From assembly GCF_018131185.1 (NCBI RefSeq), contig NZ_JAFCJE010000001.1, positions 896,001-960,000 on the forward strand: a DNA stretch of 64,000 bases, read 5' to 3'. The notes under the pieces are model-generated. The model was not told the origin of the DNA. It searched no databases and saw only the letters and a program-made list of their open reading frames with translations. This document shows positions 35,114-47,573 of this stretch, piece by piece; position 1 is the stretch's first letter, and the number at the start of each line of letters is the position of its first letter. A program made the translations under genes and the position numbers. The DNA comes from Bradyrhizobium diazoefficiens. Lineage in GTDB: Bacteria > Pseudomonadota > Alphaproteobacteria > Rhizobiales > Xanthobacteraceae.

Positions 35114-36907
35114 ATGACCATCAGCATCAACGTTCCTGATATTCACGAACTGAAGCCCCGGATCACCGTGTTCGGCGTCGGCGGCGCCGGTGGCAACGCC
35201 GTCAACAACATGATCACGGCGGGCCTTCAGGGCGTCGACTTCGTGGTCGCCAATACCGATGCGCAGGCGCTGACGATGTCGAAGGCGCAGCGCATCGTGC
35301 AGATGGGCACGGTGGTCACGCAGGGTCTCGGCGCAGGTTCGCAGCCGAACGTCGGCGCCACCGCGGCGGAAGAGGTGATCGACGAGCTGCGCGACCATCT
35401 CTCCGGCGCCAACATGGTGTTCGTCACCGCCGGCATGGGCGGCGGCACCGGCACGGGTGCTGCTCCCGTGATCGCCAGGATCGCGCGCGACATGGGCATC
35501 CTCACCGTCGGCGTCGTGACCAAGCCGTTCCACTTCGAAGGCGCCCGCCGCATGCGCACGGCGGAAGCCGGTATCGCCGAGCTGCATAAAGTGGTCGATA
35601 CCCTGCTGATCATCCCGAACCAGAACCTGTTCCGGGTCGCCAACGAGAAGACCACCTTCGCCGACGCCTTCGCGATGGCCGACCAGGTGCTCTACTCCGG
35701 CGTTGCCTGCATCACGGACCTGATGGTCAAGGAAGGCCTGATCAATCTCGACTTCGCCGACGTGAGAGCGGTGATGAAGGAGATGGGCAAGGCGATGATG
35801 GGCACCGGCGAGGCCTCCGGCGACAAGCGCGCGCTGACCGCCGCTGAAGCCGCGATCGCCAACCCGCTGATCGACGACAGCTCGATGAAGGGCGCCAAGG
35901 GCCTCCTCATCTCCATCACCGGCGGCAAGGACCTCACTCTGTTCGAGGTCGACGAAGCCGCGACCCGCATCCGCGAGGAAGTCGACCAGGACGCCAACAT
36001 CATCGTCGGCGCGACCTTCGACGAAGCGCTCGACGGCCTGATCCGCGTCTCCGTCGTTGCCACCGGCATCGAGCAGGCCGCGATCGCCCGCAACAGCCAG
36101 GCGACCTCCGCTCCCGTCGCGAACGCGGCCCCGCAGGCGCCCGCAGCGCCGGCCGTGGCTGCCGAGAGCCGTCTTGCCGACCTGACCGCGCGGCTCCGCG
36201 CCGACAATCAGCGCATGGCCGAGCGCGCCCAGAAGCTGGAAGCGCAGCTGCCGGCCGCAGCACAGGCTCCGGCCGCTGCCGCGCCGATGGCGCCCCGTCC
36301 GAACGTCGAGCGCGCCGCACTCGCCGCGATCGCCGCCGCCGTTGCAGAGGTTCCGCAGGCGCCGGCGCCGATGCAGACCTACGGCGACGTCACTGTGCGC
36401 CCGATCGCTCAGAAGCCGACCCTGTTTCCGGAGCCCGAGCAGGCCCCGGTCGCGATGCAGGAGCCGATGACGCCCGAGACCTTCATCCCGCCGCAGGCCG
36501 AGCGCCCGGTCCGCGCCCCGCGGATGCCCCGCATCGACGAGCTGCCGATGCCGGCCCAGGCTGAGCTTCGCCAGGCTCGCGGTGAGGTCGAGGAAGAGGC
36601 GCCGCAGAAGAGCCGCCTGTCGCTGCTCCAGCGCCTGGCCAATGTCGGCCTCGGTCGTCGCGACGAGGAAAGCGAGCCGCCGGTCGCTGCCCGCACCGCG
36701 GGTCCCGCAATGCCGCCGCTGCCCGAGCGCCGCCAGCAGAAGAGCGTGGCGCAGCAGATCGCGTCGAGCGAGCCGGTATCCGAGTATGCCCGTCGGCCCG
36801 CGCCGCAGGGCTTGGACATGCATGGCCGTCCCGCGCCTGTTGCGCCGGCGCCACAGGGCGACGACCATCTTGATATCCCGGCCTTCCTGCGGCGTCAGGC
36901 GACCTGA
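35114..36907 (+). CDS. ftsZ: Cell division GTPase FtsZ with long C-terminal linker
   Basis: Tubulin-like GTPase forming the Z ring. 597 residues from ATG 35114, which starts right before the conserved [31 protein letters not shown] precedes it. The GTP loop [13 protein letters not shown] is near residue 106 and the T7 loop [11 protein letters not shown] is near 215. The GTPase core ends around residue 320. A linker of some 260 residues follows, rich in alanine, proline and glutamine, and the conserved tail [15 protein letters not shown] binds FtsA and other partners. Long linkers are common in alphaproteobacteria. Confidence 0.96.
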   Translation: MTISINVPDIHELKPRITVFGVGGAGGNAVNNMITAGLQGVDFVVANTDAQALTMSKAQRIVQMGTVVTQGLGAGSQPNVGATAAEEVIDELRDHLSGANMVFVTAGMGGGTGTGAAPVIARIARDMGILTVGVVTKPFHFEGARRMRTAEAGIAELHKVVDTLLIIPNQNLFRVANEKTTFADAFAMADQVLYSGVACITDLMVKEGLINLDFADVRAVMKEMGKAMMGTGEASGDKRALTAAEAAIANPLIDDSSMKGAKGLLISITGGKDLTLFEVDEAATRIREEVDQDANIIVGATFDEALDGLIRVSVVATGIEQAAIARNSQATSAPVANAAPQAPAAPAVAAESRLADLTARLRADNQRMAERAQKLEAQLPAAAQAPAAAAPMAPRPNVERAALAAIAAAVAEVPQAPAPMQTYGDVTVRPIAQKPTLFPEPEQAPVAMQEPMTPETFIPPQAERPVRAPRMPRIDELPMPAQAELRQARGEVEEEAPQKSRLSLLQRLANVGLGRRDEESEPPVAARTAGPAMPPLPERRQQKSVAQQIASSEPVSEYARRPAPQGLDMHGRPAPVAPAPQGDDHLDIPAFLRRQAT

Positions 36908-36936
36908 GGATTGTTACAATAAGGCGGACCAAAAAA

Positions 36937-36975
36937 GGTCCCGGCAACAAGCTTGCCGGGGCCTTTCCTTTTGTC
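36937..36975 (+). terminator. Rho-independent terminator after ftsZ
   Basis: GGTCCCGGCAA and TTGCCGGGGCC pair around the loop CAAGC, followed by TTTCCTTTTG. This is the clearest terminator in the window and should mark the end of the dcw transcript, 29 bases after the ftsZ stop. Confidence 0.88.
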
Positions 36976-37209
36976 CCGTGCATGCCCGGATTGCGCAGAC
37001 AAACAACTGATTTTAAATCATTAATTACGTGTTCGGGTGTTCAGTAAAACTGCCGGCGGCGGCCCCAAACCTCGGCGTAATTTGGTTAAGCCTTGGCGCG
37101 AATACGGCGGGTTTGGGGTAACAATCGGTAAAAAAGCGTGAGTTGGCGCTGTTTGAGGCAGTGACTATGGTTTGCCGTGACTTGGGGATACGGATTCGCA
37201 GCGTCGGCA

Positions 37210-37237
37210 CTGACCGGCCAAGTGGGTCTAGTATAAG
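37210..37237 (+). promoter_or_regulatory. Sigma70-like promoter for lpxC
   Basis: CTGACC (37210-37215), a 16-base spacer and TATAAG (37232-37237), 31 bases before the lpxC ATG and downstream of the ftsZ terminator. The rest of the 290-base gap is AT-rich (TTTTAAATCATTAATTA at about 37013-37027) without a gene. Confidence 0.45.
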
Positions 37238-37268
37238 TCGCAGTGGGTCGTAGTGGGGCGGGTTCCTG

Positions 37269-38231
37269 ATGAAATTTAGCCGGCAAACAACGCTTCGTGC
37301 GCAAGCCTCTGTGGCAGGCGTGGGCGTTCATTCCGGTCTTCCCGTCACCCTCACGCTCGGGCCTGCGCCTGTCGACGCAGGCCTTGTTTTTGTCCGGACG
37401 GGCCTCGAGGGAAGTGACCGCGAAGTTCAGGCGACCGCTGACCAGGTGATCGCGACCGATTTCGCCACCGTCCTCGGCGATCGCAACGGCCCGCTGGTCT
37501 CTACTGCCGAGCACGTGCTTGCTGCACTGCGGGGCATGGGTGTCGACAATGCCACCATCGAGATCGACGGCCCGGAAGTGCCGATCATGGACGGCAGCGC
37601 CGCGGCCTTCATTGCGGCGATCGACCAGGCCGGTATCGTGACCCAGCCGGCACAGCGCCGCTTCATTCAGGTTTTGAAGCCGATTTCGGTCAAGATCGGC
37701 GACTCCTTCGGCGAGATCAGGCCCTACGCCAACGGCTTCTCCGTCGAGGTCGAGATTGACTTCACCAATCCCGTCATCGGCCAGCAGGCTTACGCTTTCG
37801 AGCTCAACCCGGAACGTTTCCGCCGCGAAGTCGGCCGGGCCCGGACCTTCGGTCTGATGTCCGACGTCGCGCGGCTCTGGAGCGCGGGTTATGCCCTCGG
37901 CGCCTCCTTCGACAACACCGTCGTGTTCGACGAGGAGCGGCTGCTCAACACCGAGGGCCTGCGCTACGCCGATGAATGCGCCCGCCACAAGGTGCTGGAC
38001 GTGATCGGCGATCTCTCGCTGGCCGGCCTGCCGCTGCTGGGCGCCTACCGCTCGGTGCGTGGCGGCCACAAGCTCAACCACGCCGTCCTGACCGCGTTGC
38101 TCGCCGACCGTACCGCCTGGCGGGTGGTCGAGGGCGAGGCGGCTCGCCGCACCACGCGTCCCCAGGGCGAAGTCGGTCGCGGCATCGTCGGCGGACGGAT
38201 CGCCGCGGCCTACGGGCCGGACGTGTCCTGA
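37269..38231 (+). CDS. lpxC: UDP-3-O-acyl-N-acetylglucosamine deacetylase
   Basis: Zinc enzyme for the committed step of lipid A synthesis. 320 residues. Zinc and catalytic residues are visible in STAEHVLAAL (first histidine), ARHKVLDVIGDLSL (second histidine and aspartate) and GGHKLNHAVL (catalytic histidine). The opening TTLRAQASVAGVGVHSG and the NTVVF stretch are typical. It lies between ftsZ and bamD on its own promoter, linking lipid A synthesis to division genes. Confidence 0.95.
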   Translation: MKFSRQTTLRAQASVAGVGVHSGLPVTLTLGPAPVDAGLVFVRTGLEGSDREVQATADQVIATDFATVLGDRNGPLVSTAEHVLAALRGMGVDNATIEIDGPEVPIMDGSAAAFIAAIDQAGIVTQPAQRRFIQVLKPISVKIGDSFGEIRPYANGFSVEVEIDFTNPVIGQQAYAFELNPERFRREVGRARTFGLMSDVARLWSAGYALGASFDNTVVFDEERLLNTEGLRYADECARHKVLDVIGDLSLAGLPLLGAYRSVRGGHKLNHAVLTALLADRTAWRVVEGEAARRTTRPQGEVGRGIVGGRIAAAYGPDVS

Positions 38232-38475
38232 CGGCCTTGCCATCGCAGGATCCTGCCGCGGCTTACCCCGGGAAACTCCTGGTAACCATGATCGACTAGC
38301 ATTGCGGCAACTTCGCCTTAATCCGGGCGGAATGCCTGCCTATCCGGTTGGTTAAAGATCGCTTTTCGGATACATCAGCGTGGTCGCATGGCAGGCACCA
38401 CGATTATGTTTAGCGCCCGTGACGGGGTTCATGGGCTGGCGGGCACCGCATCACAGGGCGTCAGGGCTTAAACTC

Positions 38476-39366
38476 ATGTCGGCACAGCGTATGACGCGCG
38501 GATATTTCTCGGTCTCGTCGCGAGCCCGTGGGCCGCTTCAAGCCGTTACCTTCATCATGCTCGCGCTGCCGCTGGCCGGCTGCGGCACCGGTTCTCTCTG
38601 GGACAAGTTCACCGCCAAGGACGACACCTTCGTCGAGGAGCCCGCCGACAAGATCTACAATGAGGGCCTGTACCTCATGAACGAGAAGAAGGACATGAAG
38701 GCGGCGAACAAGAAGTTCGAAGAGGTCGACCGCCAGCATCCTTATTCCGAATGGGCCCGTAAATCGCTGCTGATGTCGGCCTATGCGTCCTACCAGAGCG
38801 GCGACTATGACGGCTGCATCGGCGCCGCCACCCGCTACGTCACGCTGCATCCCGGCAGCCCGGATGCGGCCTATGCGCAATATCTGGTCGCGGCCTCCCA
38901 TTACGACCAGATCCCGGACATCAGCCGCGACCAGACCCGCACCGAGAAGGCGATCGCCGCGCTGGAAGAGGTGGTGCGCAAATATCCGAGCTCGGAATAT
39001 GCGACCTCGGCCAAGGCCAAGATCGAGGGCGCGCGCGACCAGCTCGCCGGCAAGGAAATGAACGTCGGCCGCTACTACGCGCAGAAGCGCGACTACACGG
39101 CGGCGATCAACCGCTACAAGACCGTCGTCACGCAGTACCAGACCACCCGCCATGTCGAGGAGGCGCTGTTCCGGCTCACCGAGGCTTATATGGCGATCGG
39201 CATCGTCGGCGAGGCGCAGACCGCGGCGGCCGTGCTTGGGCACAATTTTCCTGACAGTCGCTGGTACAAGGACGCCTATAATCTTGTAAAATCCGGCGGT
39301 CTCGAACCGAGCGAGAATCAGGGGTCCTGGATCAGCCGGACCTTCAAGAAGATGGGTCTCGGCTAG
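38476..39366 (+). CDS. bamD: Outer membrane assembly lipoprotein BamD
   Basis: Lipoprotein of the BAM complex that inserts outer-membrane beta barrels. 296 residues from ATG 38476, with a short basic N-terminus, a hydrophobic segment and the lipobox LAGC at about residue 35. The mature part consists of TPR-like helical pairs (ADKIYNEGLYLMNEKKDMKAANKKFEEVDRQHPYSEWARKSLLM; AYASYQSGDYDGCIGAATRYVTLHPGSPDAAYAQYL). The 244-base gap upstream holds no gene I can support. recN follows after 13 bases. Confidence 0.92.
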   Translation: MSAQRMTRGYFSVSSRARGPLQAVTFIMLALPLAGCGTGSLWDKFTAKDDTFVEEPADKIYNEGLYLMNEKKDMKAANKKFEEVDRQHPYSEWARKSLLMSAYASYQSGDYDGCIGAATRYVTLHPGSPDAAYAQYLVAASHYDQIPDISRDQTRTEKAIAALEEVVRKYPSSEYATSAKAKIEGARDQLAGKEMNVGRYYAQKRDYTAAINRYKTVVTQYQTTRHVEEALFRLTEAYMAIGIVGEAQTAAAVLGHNFPDSRWYKDAYNLVKSGGLEPSENQGSWISRTFKKMGLG

Positions 39367-39379
39367 GAAATCTGGTTCC

Positions 39380-41050
39380 ATGCTGGCGCGTCTGTCGATC
39401 CGTGACATCGTCCTGATCGAACGGCTCGATATCGAATTCGCCACCGGGCTCGCGGTTTTGACCGGCGAGACCGGTGCGGGCAAATCCATCCTGCTCGATG
39501 CCTTTGCGCTGGCGCTCGGCGGCCGCGGCGACGCCGGCCTCGTGCGCCACGGCGCGGAGCAGGGGCAGGTCACTGCCGTATTCGATGTCCCCAAAAATCA
39601 CCCCGCGACCAAGATTCTCGCCGAGAACGGGCTGGACGACACCGGTGAGATGATTCTCCGCCGGGTGCAGCTCGCCGACGGCCGCACCCGCGCCTTCATC
39701 AACGACCAGTCGATCAGCGTGCAGACGCTGAAGGCGGTCGGCGCCGCCCTGGTCGAGATCCACGGCCAGCACGACGAACGCGCGCTGGTCGATGCCGCCA
39801 CCCACCGCCGCCTGCTGGATGCCTTCGCCGGCCTGGAGAAGGACGTCGCCGCGGTCGAAACATTGTGGGACGCGCGCCGCACCGCCAACACCGCGCTGGA
39901 GGAGCATCGCGCCGGCATGGAGCGAGCCGCGCGCGAGGCCGATTATCTCCGCCATGCCTCCGGCGAGCTGAAGCAGCTCGCGCCCAAGGACGGCGAGGAG
40001 ACATCGCTGGCCCAGCGCCGCACCACCATGATGCAGGGCGAGAAGATCGCCTCCGATCTGCGCGAGGCGCAGGAGGCGGTCGGCGGCCATCATTCACCGG
40101 TCTCGACGCTGTCGGCCGCGGTACGCCGGCTGGAGCGCCGTGGCGTCAATTCGCCGGCGCTGGTCGAGCCCGCCGTGAAGGCGATCGACGCCGCGATCAA
40201 CGCGCTGGAAGAGGCGGATCAGCATCTTCAGGCCGCGCTGGCCGCGACCGACTTCGATCCTTCAGAGCTGGAACGCATCGAGGAGCGCCTGTTCGCACTG
40301 CGGGCCGCCTCGCGCAAATATTCGACCCCGGTCGACGGGCTCGCCGCGCTGGCCGCCAGATATGCCGCCGACGTCGTCCTGATCGACGCCGGCGCCTCGC
40401 AGCTGAAGAAGCTGGAGCAGGCCGCGATCGAGGCAGATAGCCGCTATGCCGCCGCCGCCAAGAAGCTGTCGCTGGCGCGGCAGAAATCGGCGGAGAAACT
40501 CAACAAGGCGGTGAATGCCGAGCTCGCGCCGCTCAAGCTCGAACGCGCCAAGTTCATGACCCAGGTCGCGACCGATGAGGCAGCTCCGGGCCCGCAAGGC
40601 TTCGACCGCGTCGAGTTCTGGGTGCAGACCAATCCGGGCACCAAGCCGGGACCAATGATGAAGGTCGCCTCCGGCGGCGAGCTGTCGCGCTTCCTGTTGG
40701 CGCTGAAGGTCGTGCTGTCCGACCGCGGCTCGGCGCCGACGCTGGTGTTCGACGAGATCGACACCGGCGTGGGTGGTGCGGTCGCCGACGCCATCGGCGG
40801 GCGCCTGGCGCGGCTTGCCGGCAAGGTGCAGGTGATGGCCGTGACCCACGCCCCGCAGGTCGCCGCCCGGGCCGACCAGCATCTGCTCATCTCCAAGGAC
40901 GCCCTCGACAAGGGCAAGCGCGTCGCCACCCGCGTCAACGCGCTGGCCGCCGACCACCGCCGCGAGGAAATCGCCCGCATGCTGGCCGGCGCCGAGATCA
41001 CGGCCGAGGCAAGGGCAGCCGCGGAACGGCTGCTCAAGGCGGCGAGTTAG
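39380..41050 (+). CDS. recN: DNA repair ATPase RecN
   Basis: SMC-like protein for double-strand break repair, cytoplasmic. 556 residues. Opening LARLSIRDIVLIERLDIEF, Walker A LTGETGAGKSILLDA at about residue 29, long coiled-coil region in the middle, the signature SGGELSRFLLALKVVL, Walker B LVFDEIDTGVGG at about 453, and AVTHAPQVAARADQHL. Length is normal. It is 13 bases downstream of bamD and probably cotranscribed. No clear SOS box is visible in the short gap. Confidence 0.95.
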   Translation: MLARLSIRDIVLIERLDIEFATGLAVLTGETGAGKSILLDAFALALGGRGDAGLVRHGAEQGQVTAVFDVPKNHPATKILAENGLDDTGEMILRRVQLADGRTRAFINDQSISVQTLKAVGAALVEIHGQHDERALVDAATHRRLLDAFAGLEKDVAAVETLWDARRTANTALEEHRAGMERAAREADYLRHASGELKQLAPKDGEETSLAQRRTTMMQGEKIASDLREAQEAVGGHHSPVSTLSAAVRRLERRGVNSPALVEPAVKAIDAAINALEEADQHLQAALAATDFDPSELERIEERLFALRAASRKYSTPVDGLAALAARYAADVVLIDAGASQLKKLEQAAIEADSRYAAAAKKLSLARQKSAEKLNKAVNAELAPLKLERAKFMTQVATDEAAPGPQGFDRVEFWVQTNPGTKPGPMMKVASGGELSRFLLALKVVLSDRGSAPTLVFDEIDTGVGGAVADAIGGRLARLAGKVQVMAVTHAPQVAARADQHLLISKDALDKGKRVATRVNALAADHRREEIARMLAGAEITAEARAAAERLLKAAS

Positions 41051-41065
41051 CTTTAGGGTTGCGCC

Positions 41066-41145
41066 GTCATTCCGGGGCGATGCAAAGCATCGAACCCGGA
41101 ATCTAGAGATTCCGGGTCTGGTCCTTCGAACCATCCCGGAATGGC
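41066..41145. repeat. GTCATTCCGGGGC-type palindrome, copy 3, short form
   Basis: Begins GTCATTCCGGGGCG and ends CATCCCGGAATGGC, with the inner hairpin GGAATCTAGAGATTCC. It has the same orientation and inner sequence (TCCGGGTCTGGTCCTTCG) as copy 4 at 41455; the two bracket the broken GIY-YIG gene as direct repeats. Confidence 0.85.
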
Positions 41146-41149
41146 TCTC

Positions 41150-43705
<2,556 letters not shown>

Positions 43706-43735
43706 GGGGTCGCGCATTGCGTCAAACACTCCGCC

Positions 43736-43850
43736 GTCATCGTCCGGCTTGACCGGACGATCCAGTACTCCAGAGACCCGTGTTCGAGATTTCGCAGTTG
43801 TTACGCGCGCCGCGGCGTGCTGGATGCCCCCGGTCAAGCCGGGGCATGAC
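43736..43850. repeat. GTCATCGTCCGGCTTGACCGGACGA-type palindrome, copy 2
   Basis: Second member of the family seen at 26195: left hairpin CGTCCGGCTTGACCGGACGATCCAGTA, CCAGAGAC, and right end CCCCGGTCAAGCCGGGGCATGAC. It fills the gap between convergent ligA and the MFS gene, starting 31 bases after the ligA stop. Confidence 0.75.
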
Positions 43851-43881
43851 AGCGAGATTTGGGCACGCGCATAGCCACCCC

Positions 43882-45156
43882 TCACATCATCCCGCTCTCT
43901 TCCTCTTCCGCCTGCTTGATCAGCGTCTCGCTCACCGTCACCTCGCGTCGGGGAACGACGAAGAACATCATGCAGGCACAGAGCAGCGAGATCGCCAGCA
44001 CCGCGGCGGTGAGCGGCAGCGTCGTTGCGGAGTGTCCGCCGAGATAGGCGCCGAATTGCGACATCAGCGCGCCGATCCCCTGTTGCAGAAAGCCCATGGC
44101 GCCCGATGCGGTGCCGGCGGCTTCGGGGCGGATGCTGATCGCGCCGGCCGCGGAATTCGCCATCACGAAGGCATTGCCGACCATCACGATCATCTGCGTG
44201 CCGAAGAGCCAGGCGGGCGCTTCGTTCCAGCCGGTAAAACTCCACAGCAGGTTCAACAGACTGCCGGCGAGCTGGAGCGCGAGCCCGAACCAGATCAGCT
44301 TTGCCAGCGAGTGCCGCGGCGCAAAGCGCACGCAGAGCAGATTGCCGACCAGAAACGCAAAGCCCGAGGTCGCAAACCAGGCGCCGTATTCGGCGCTGGT
44401 CCGGCCCATCTGCGTCACGACGATGTAGGGGCCGCCGCCGGCGAACGTGAAGATGATCTGCGAGGCCAGCACCTGGCACATCACATAGCCGACGAAGGCG
44501 CGGTTGCGAATCAGGATGCCGATGTCGCCACGGAAGCCGCTGCCGGCGGCGCGGCTGCGCCGCGTTTCGGGCAGCGCCAGCGCAATGCCGACGGCGACAA
44601 TGATCGCGGCGGCGGTGATGGCGTAGAAGATCGCGCGCCAGCCGAACGCTGTCTCGATCAGGCCGCCGGTGAGCGGCGAGACCATCTGGCCGATCATGAG
44701 CGCTGCGACCACGAGGCTGATCATGGAGGCGACGCGGTCGCGCTCGTAGATGTCGCGGATGATGGCGCGGCTCACCACCATGCCGGAGGCGCCGCCGAGC
44801 GCCTGGAAGAAACGCGCTGCGATCAGTTGCGGCAGGGTTTCGGCGAAGATGCAGGCGATGCTCGCCGCGACCATCAGCGCAAGGCCGCCGAGCAGCACAG
44901 GGCGCCGGCCGAACTTGTCCGACAACGGTCCCATGACGAGTTGCGACAGCGCGATGCCGACCATGTAGAGCGACACCGTCATCTGCGCGATCGAGATGTC
45001 GCTGCCGAAGTTCGTCGCCAGCACGGGCAGAGCCGGAACCAGGATGTAGAGCGAAATCGGCGCGATCCCGGTCATGACGACGAGCAGCAGCAACACCACG
45101 CGCGAGGTCGCAAGGTTGGTTGCCGCTTTCGGCGGCTTGCTGATGATGCCGTGCAT
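43882..45156 (-). CDS. Bcr/CflA-type multidrug MFS exporter
   Basis: Inner-membrane drug:proton antiporter with about 12 helices, 424 residues from ATG 45156 (a TTG at 45180 is possible). Helix 1 opens with ISLYILVPALPVLATNFGSDISIAQMTVSLYMVGIALSQLVMGPLSDKFGRRPVLL, which includes motif A (GPLSDKFGRRP) and the DHA1-like layout. Bcr/CflA members export bicyclomycin, chloramphenicol or sulfonamides; the actual substrate is unknown. The 209-base gap upstream holds a short repeat-like fragment (CTGGATGCCCCGCTTTCGCGGAGGATGACA) at about 45273-45302. Confidence 0.87.
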   Translation of the reverse strand: MHGIISKPPKAATNLATSRVVLLLLVVMTGIAPISLYILVPALPVLATNFGSDISIAQMTVSLYMVGIALSQLVMGPLSDKFGRRPVLLGGLALMVAASIACIFAETLPQLIAARFFQALGGASGMVVSRAIIRDIYERDRVASMISLVVAALMIGQMVSPLTGGLIETAFGWRAIFYAITAAAIIVAVGIALALPETRRSRAAGSGFRGDIGILIRNRAFVGYVMCQVLASQIIFTFAGGGPYIVVTQMGRTSAEYGAWFATSGFAFLVGNLLCVRFAPRHSLAKLIWFGLALQLAGSLLNLLWSFTGWNEAPAWLFGTQMIVMVGNAFVMANSAAGAISIRPEAAGTASGAMGFLQQGIGALMSQFGAYLGGHSATTLPLTAAVLAISLLCACMMFFVVPRREVTVSETLIKQAEEEESGMM

Positions 45157-45365
45157 ATTTGTCCGTATCGTTGAATTCAAATCCGACTGTAGCCTGCTCG
45201 CGCAAGACCGATATCGGCGTTTCGGAATGCGGCTATACGGATTTCGGGACGTTTATGCTGACGGCGCGACAATGCTGGATGCCCCGCTTTCGCGGAGGAT
45301 GACAGTCGTGTCGGAGAAGCCTTGCGCAAATCGCGTAGTGCTATGCGCGCTCCGAGGCAGGGACC

Positions 45366-47195
45366 TTAACCCTCGAGCTCGGCCGTCGCTTGACCGAGCC
45401 ATGCCTTGGTCGCCTCATCGAGCGCCGGCCCGACTTCGGCTCTTACGCGCGCATGATACGCATTGAGCCAGACAAGCTCATCCCTGCTCAGCATTGCGGC
45501 ATCGATCAACCGGCGGTCGATCGGTGCCAGGGTCAGCGTCTCGAACGCGTTCATCGATTTCTCCGCGCCCTCGATGTCGGCGGCGACGACCAGCTCGAGA
45601 TTTTCGATGCGGATGCCGAAGCCGTCGGTCTTATAGTAGCCGGGCTCGTTGGAGAGGATCATGCCGCGTTTCAGCGGCGTGGTCCCGAGCTTCGAGATCC
45701 GCGCCGGGCCTTCGTGCACCGAGAGATAGCTGCCGACGCCATGGCCGGTGCCGTGCTCGAAATCGACGCCGGCGGCCCAGAGATATTGCCGTGCCAGCGT
45801 ATCGAGCTGCGCGCCCGTGGTGCCGTCCGGGAAGATCGCGCGGGCGATCGCAATATGGCCGCGCAGCACGCGGGTGAAGCGGTCGCGCATCTCGTCCGTC
45901 GGCTCGCCCACGGCCATGGTGCGCGTGACGTCGGTGGTGCCGTCTTCGTACTGCGCACCGGAATCGATCAGCAGCAGGTCGCCGGCCGCGATCCGCCGGT
46001 TGCTCTTGCGCGTGACGCGGTAGTGCACGATGGCGCCGTTCGGGCCGGTGCCGGAGATGGTCGGAAACGACACGTCCTTCAGCGCGCCGGTGTCGCGGCG
46101 AAACGTTTCCAGCGCCTCGACCGCGTCGATCTCGGTGAGCTTGCCGCTTGGGGCCTCGCGATCGATCCATGCGAGGAAGCGCGCCAATGCAACGGCGTCG
46201 CGCACATGGGCCGTCTTGGTACCCTTGATCTCGGTCGGGTTCTTGACCGCCTTGAGCAGGGCAATCGGATCGCTGCCGCGCACGGGCTTGCCGCCGGCGC
46301 CCGCGATCAGCCGGCTGAGTGCGTCGGCCGCGGTGGCGCTGTCGAGCGCGATCGATCCGCCGCTCTTGGCCAGCGCCATCAGCGTCGGCGCCATCGCGTC
46401 GGGCTCGCGCACGTCGGCGGCCTGCTCGAGATGGTCGCGCGTGAGGTTGGAGAGCTTGCGATGGTCGATGAAGATGGTGGGGCGTCCGTCTTTCGGCACC
46501 AGCGCGTAGGACAGCGGCAGCGGGGTATGGGCGACGTCGGCGCCGCGGATGTTGAAGGTCCAGGCGACCGCGTGGCTGTCGGACAAAACCAGCGCGTCGA
46601 CGCCGAGCTTGGCGATCTCGCCTCTGATCTGCGTCAGCTTCTCGGCTTCAGTGACGCCGGCATTTTGTAGTCCGTGCACGACGACGGGGGCGAGCGGCGG
46701 CTGCGGACGATCCTGCCAGATCGCGTCGATGGGATTGCTGTCGACGGCAACCAGCTCGGCGCCAGCCCTGGCGCACGCGGCCGACAGGCGTTCGGCTGCC
46801 GCAAAAGTGTGCAGCCACGGATCAAATCCAAGGCGGTCGCCGGCTTTCAGATGCGTCGAGACCCAGCTCTCGGGTGGCGGGTCGATCAGCGATTCCACGG
46901 CCCAGGCCTTTGCGTCGACCTGCTTGGCGGCCTGAAGCGTGTAGCGGCCGTCGACGAACAATGCGGCTTCCTGGGTCAGAACAACCGCGAATCCTGCCGA
47001 GCCCGTGAACCCGGTCAGCCAGGCCAGCCGCTCTTCCGACGGCGGCACATATTCGTTCTGCTGCTGATCGGCGCGCGGAACGACGAAGCCGGTTAGCTTG
47101 CGACGGGCGAGTTCTTCGCGAAGGGCGGCCAGCCGTGCGGTCAATGCGACGCCGGCCTCCGGCTCCTCGAATGTCTGGAAGTGTGCTTCGAACAT
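45366..47195 (-). CDS. Aminopeptidase P family Xaa-Pro peptidase (M24B)
   Basis: Cytoplasmic dinuclear-metal peptidase removing an N-terminal residue before proline. 609 residues, the long eukaryotic-like form with two creatinase-type N-terminal domains (LREELARRKLTGFVVPRADQQQNEYV; FVDGRYTLQAAKQVD) and a C-terminal pita-bread domain. Metal ligands sit in LLIDSGAQYEDGTTDVTRT (two aspartates), GHGVGSYLSVHEGP (histidine region), NEPGYYKTDGFGIRIEN (glutamates). A C-terminal region after about residue 540 is typical of this long form. No signal peptide. Confidence 0.9.
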   Translation of the reverse strand: MFEAHFQTFEEPEAGVALTARLAALREELARRKLTGFVVPRADQQQNEYVPPSEERLAWLTGFTGSAGFAVVLTQEAALFVDGRYTLQAAKQVDAKAWAVESLIDPPPESWVSTHLKAGDRLGFDPWLHTFAAAERLSAACARAGAELVAVDSNPIDAIWQDRPQPPLAPVVVHGLQNAGVTEAEKLTQIRGEIAKLGVDALVLSDSHAVAWTFNIRGADVAHTPLPLSYALVPKDGRPTIFIDHRKLSNLTRDHLEQAADVREPDAMAPTLMALAKSGGSIALDSATAADALSRLIAGAGGKPVRGSDPIALLKAVKNPTEIKGTKTAHVRDAVALARFLAWIDREAPSGKLTEIDAVEALETFRRDTGALKDVSFPTISGTGPNGAIVHYRVTRKSNRRIAAGDLLLIDSGAQYEDGTTDVTRTMAVGEPTDEMRDRFTRVLRGHIAIARAIFPDGTTGAQLDTLARQYLWAAGVDFEHGTGHGVGSYLSVHEGPARISKLGTTPLKRGMILSNEPGYYKTDGFGIRIENLELVVAADIEGAEKSMNAFETLTLAPIDRRLIDAAMLSRDELVWLNAYHARVRAEVGPALDEATKAWLGQATAELEG

Positions 47196-47255
47196 GGTGG
47201 ATCACTTTAGGATCATGGGGACGAGTCCGCAATCTGGGCGCATTTACGTCGCATC

Positions 47256-47271
47256 TGGCATGGACCGTGCT
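47256..47271 (+). promoter_or_regulatory. Sigma54-like promoter upstream of a 59-residue protein
   Basis: TGGCATGGACCGTGCT matches the -24/-12 form TGGCAYG-N4-TTGCW with one mismatch, and the GG and GC elements have the required 12-base offset. It lies 110 bases before the small gene at 47382. Confidence 0.4.
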
Positions 47272-47280
47272 TGAAATGGT

Positions 47281-47299
47281 TCCACTCGAGTCGAGTGGA
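47281..47299. promoter_or_regulatory. Perfect 9-1-9 palindrome near the predicted transcription start
   Basis: TCCACTCGA, one base, TCGAGTGGA. It lies about 10 bases after the sigma54-like element and about 83 bases before the small gene. It may be an operator or an RNA hairpin in the leader. Confidence 0.4.
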
Positions 47300-47381
47300 G
47301 TAAGGATGCGGCAGTCGCGCTTTGTCCGGATAACAGGGAAATTCGAGCAGGTGGTTCATCTCAACGACGAGGGGACACACG

Positions 47382-47561
47382 ATGCCAGCATTCACGTTCG
47401 AGAAGATTTCGCCGCCGGTGCGCCGAGCGCCGACCGCGGCGGTACCGAAGAAGCCGCGCAGCGTCATCAGTCAGGTGATCGACCGCATCGCCGTGCGCCG
47501 CGCAAGGCGGACGTTGCAAGACGAGCACGCCGTGCGCCAGGACGAGAAGCCGGCAGAGTAG
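47382..47561 (+). CDS. Small basic hypothetical protein, 59 residues
   Basis: ATG preceded at 7 bases by AGGGG. The product starts MPAFTFEKISPPVRRAP and continues with a predicted basic helix (VISQVIDRIAVRRARRTL) and an acidic end (DEKPAE). Similar short proteins with a FTFEKISPP opening are, as far as I recall, common in Bradyrhizobium, often in several copies; no function is known. No membrane segment or signal peptide. The gene has its own upstream region with a sigma54-like promoter and a palindrome. Confidence 0.65.
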   Translation: MPAFTFEKISPPVRRAPTAAVPKKPRSVISQVIDRIAVRRARRTLQDEHAVRQDEKPAE

Positions 47562-47573
47562 CGGCGGTGTTTG

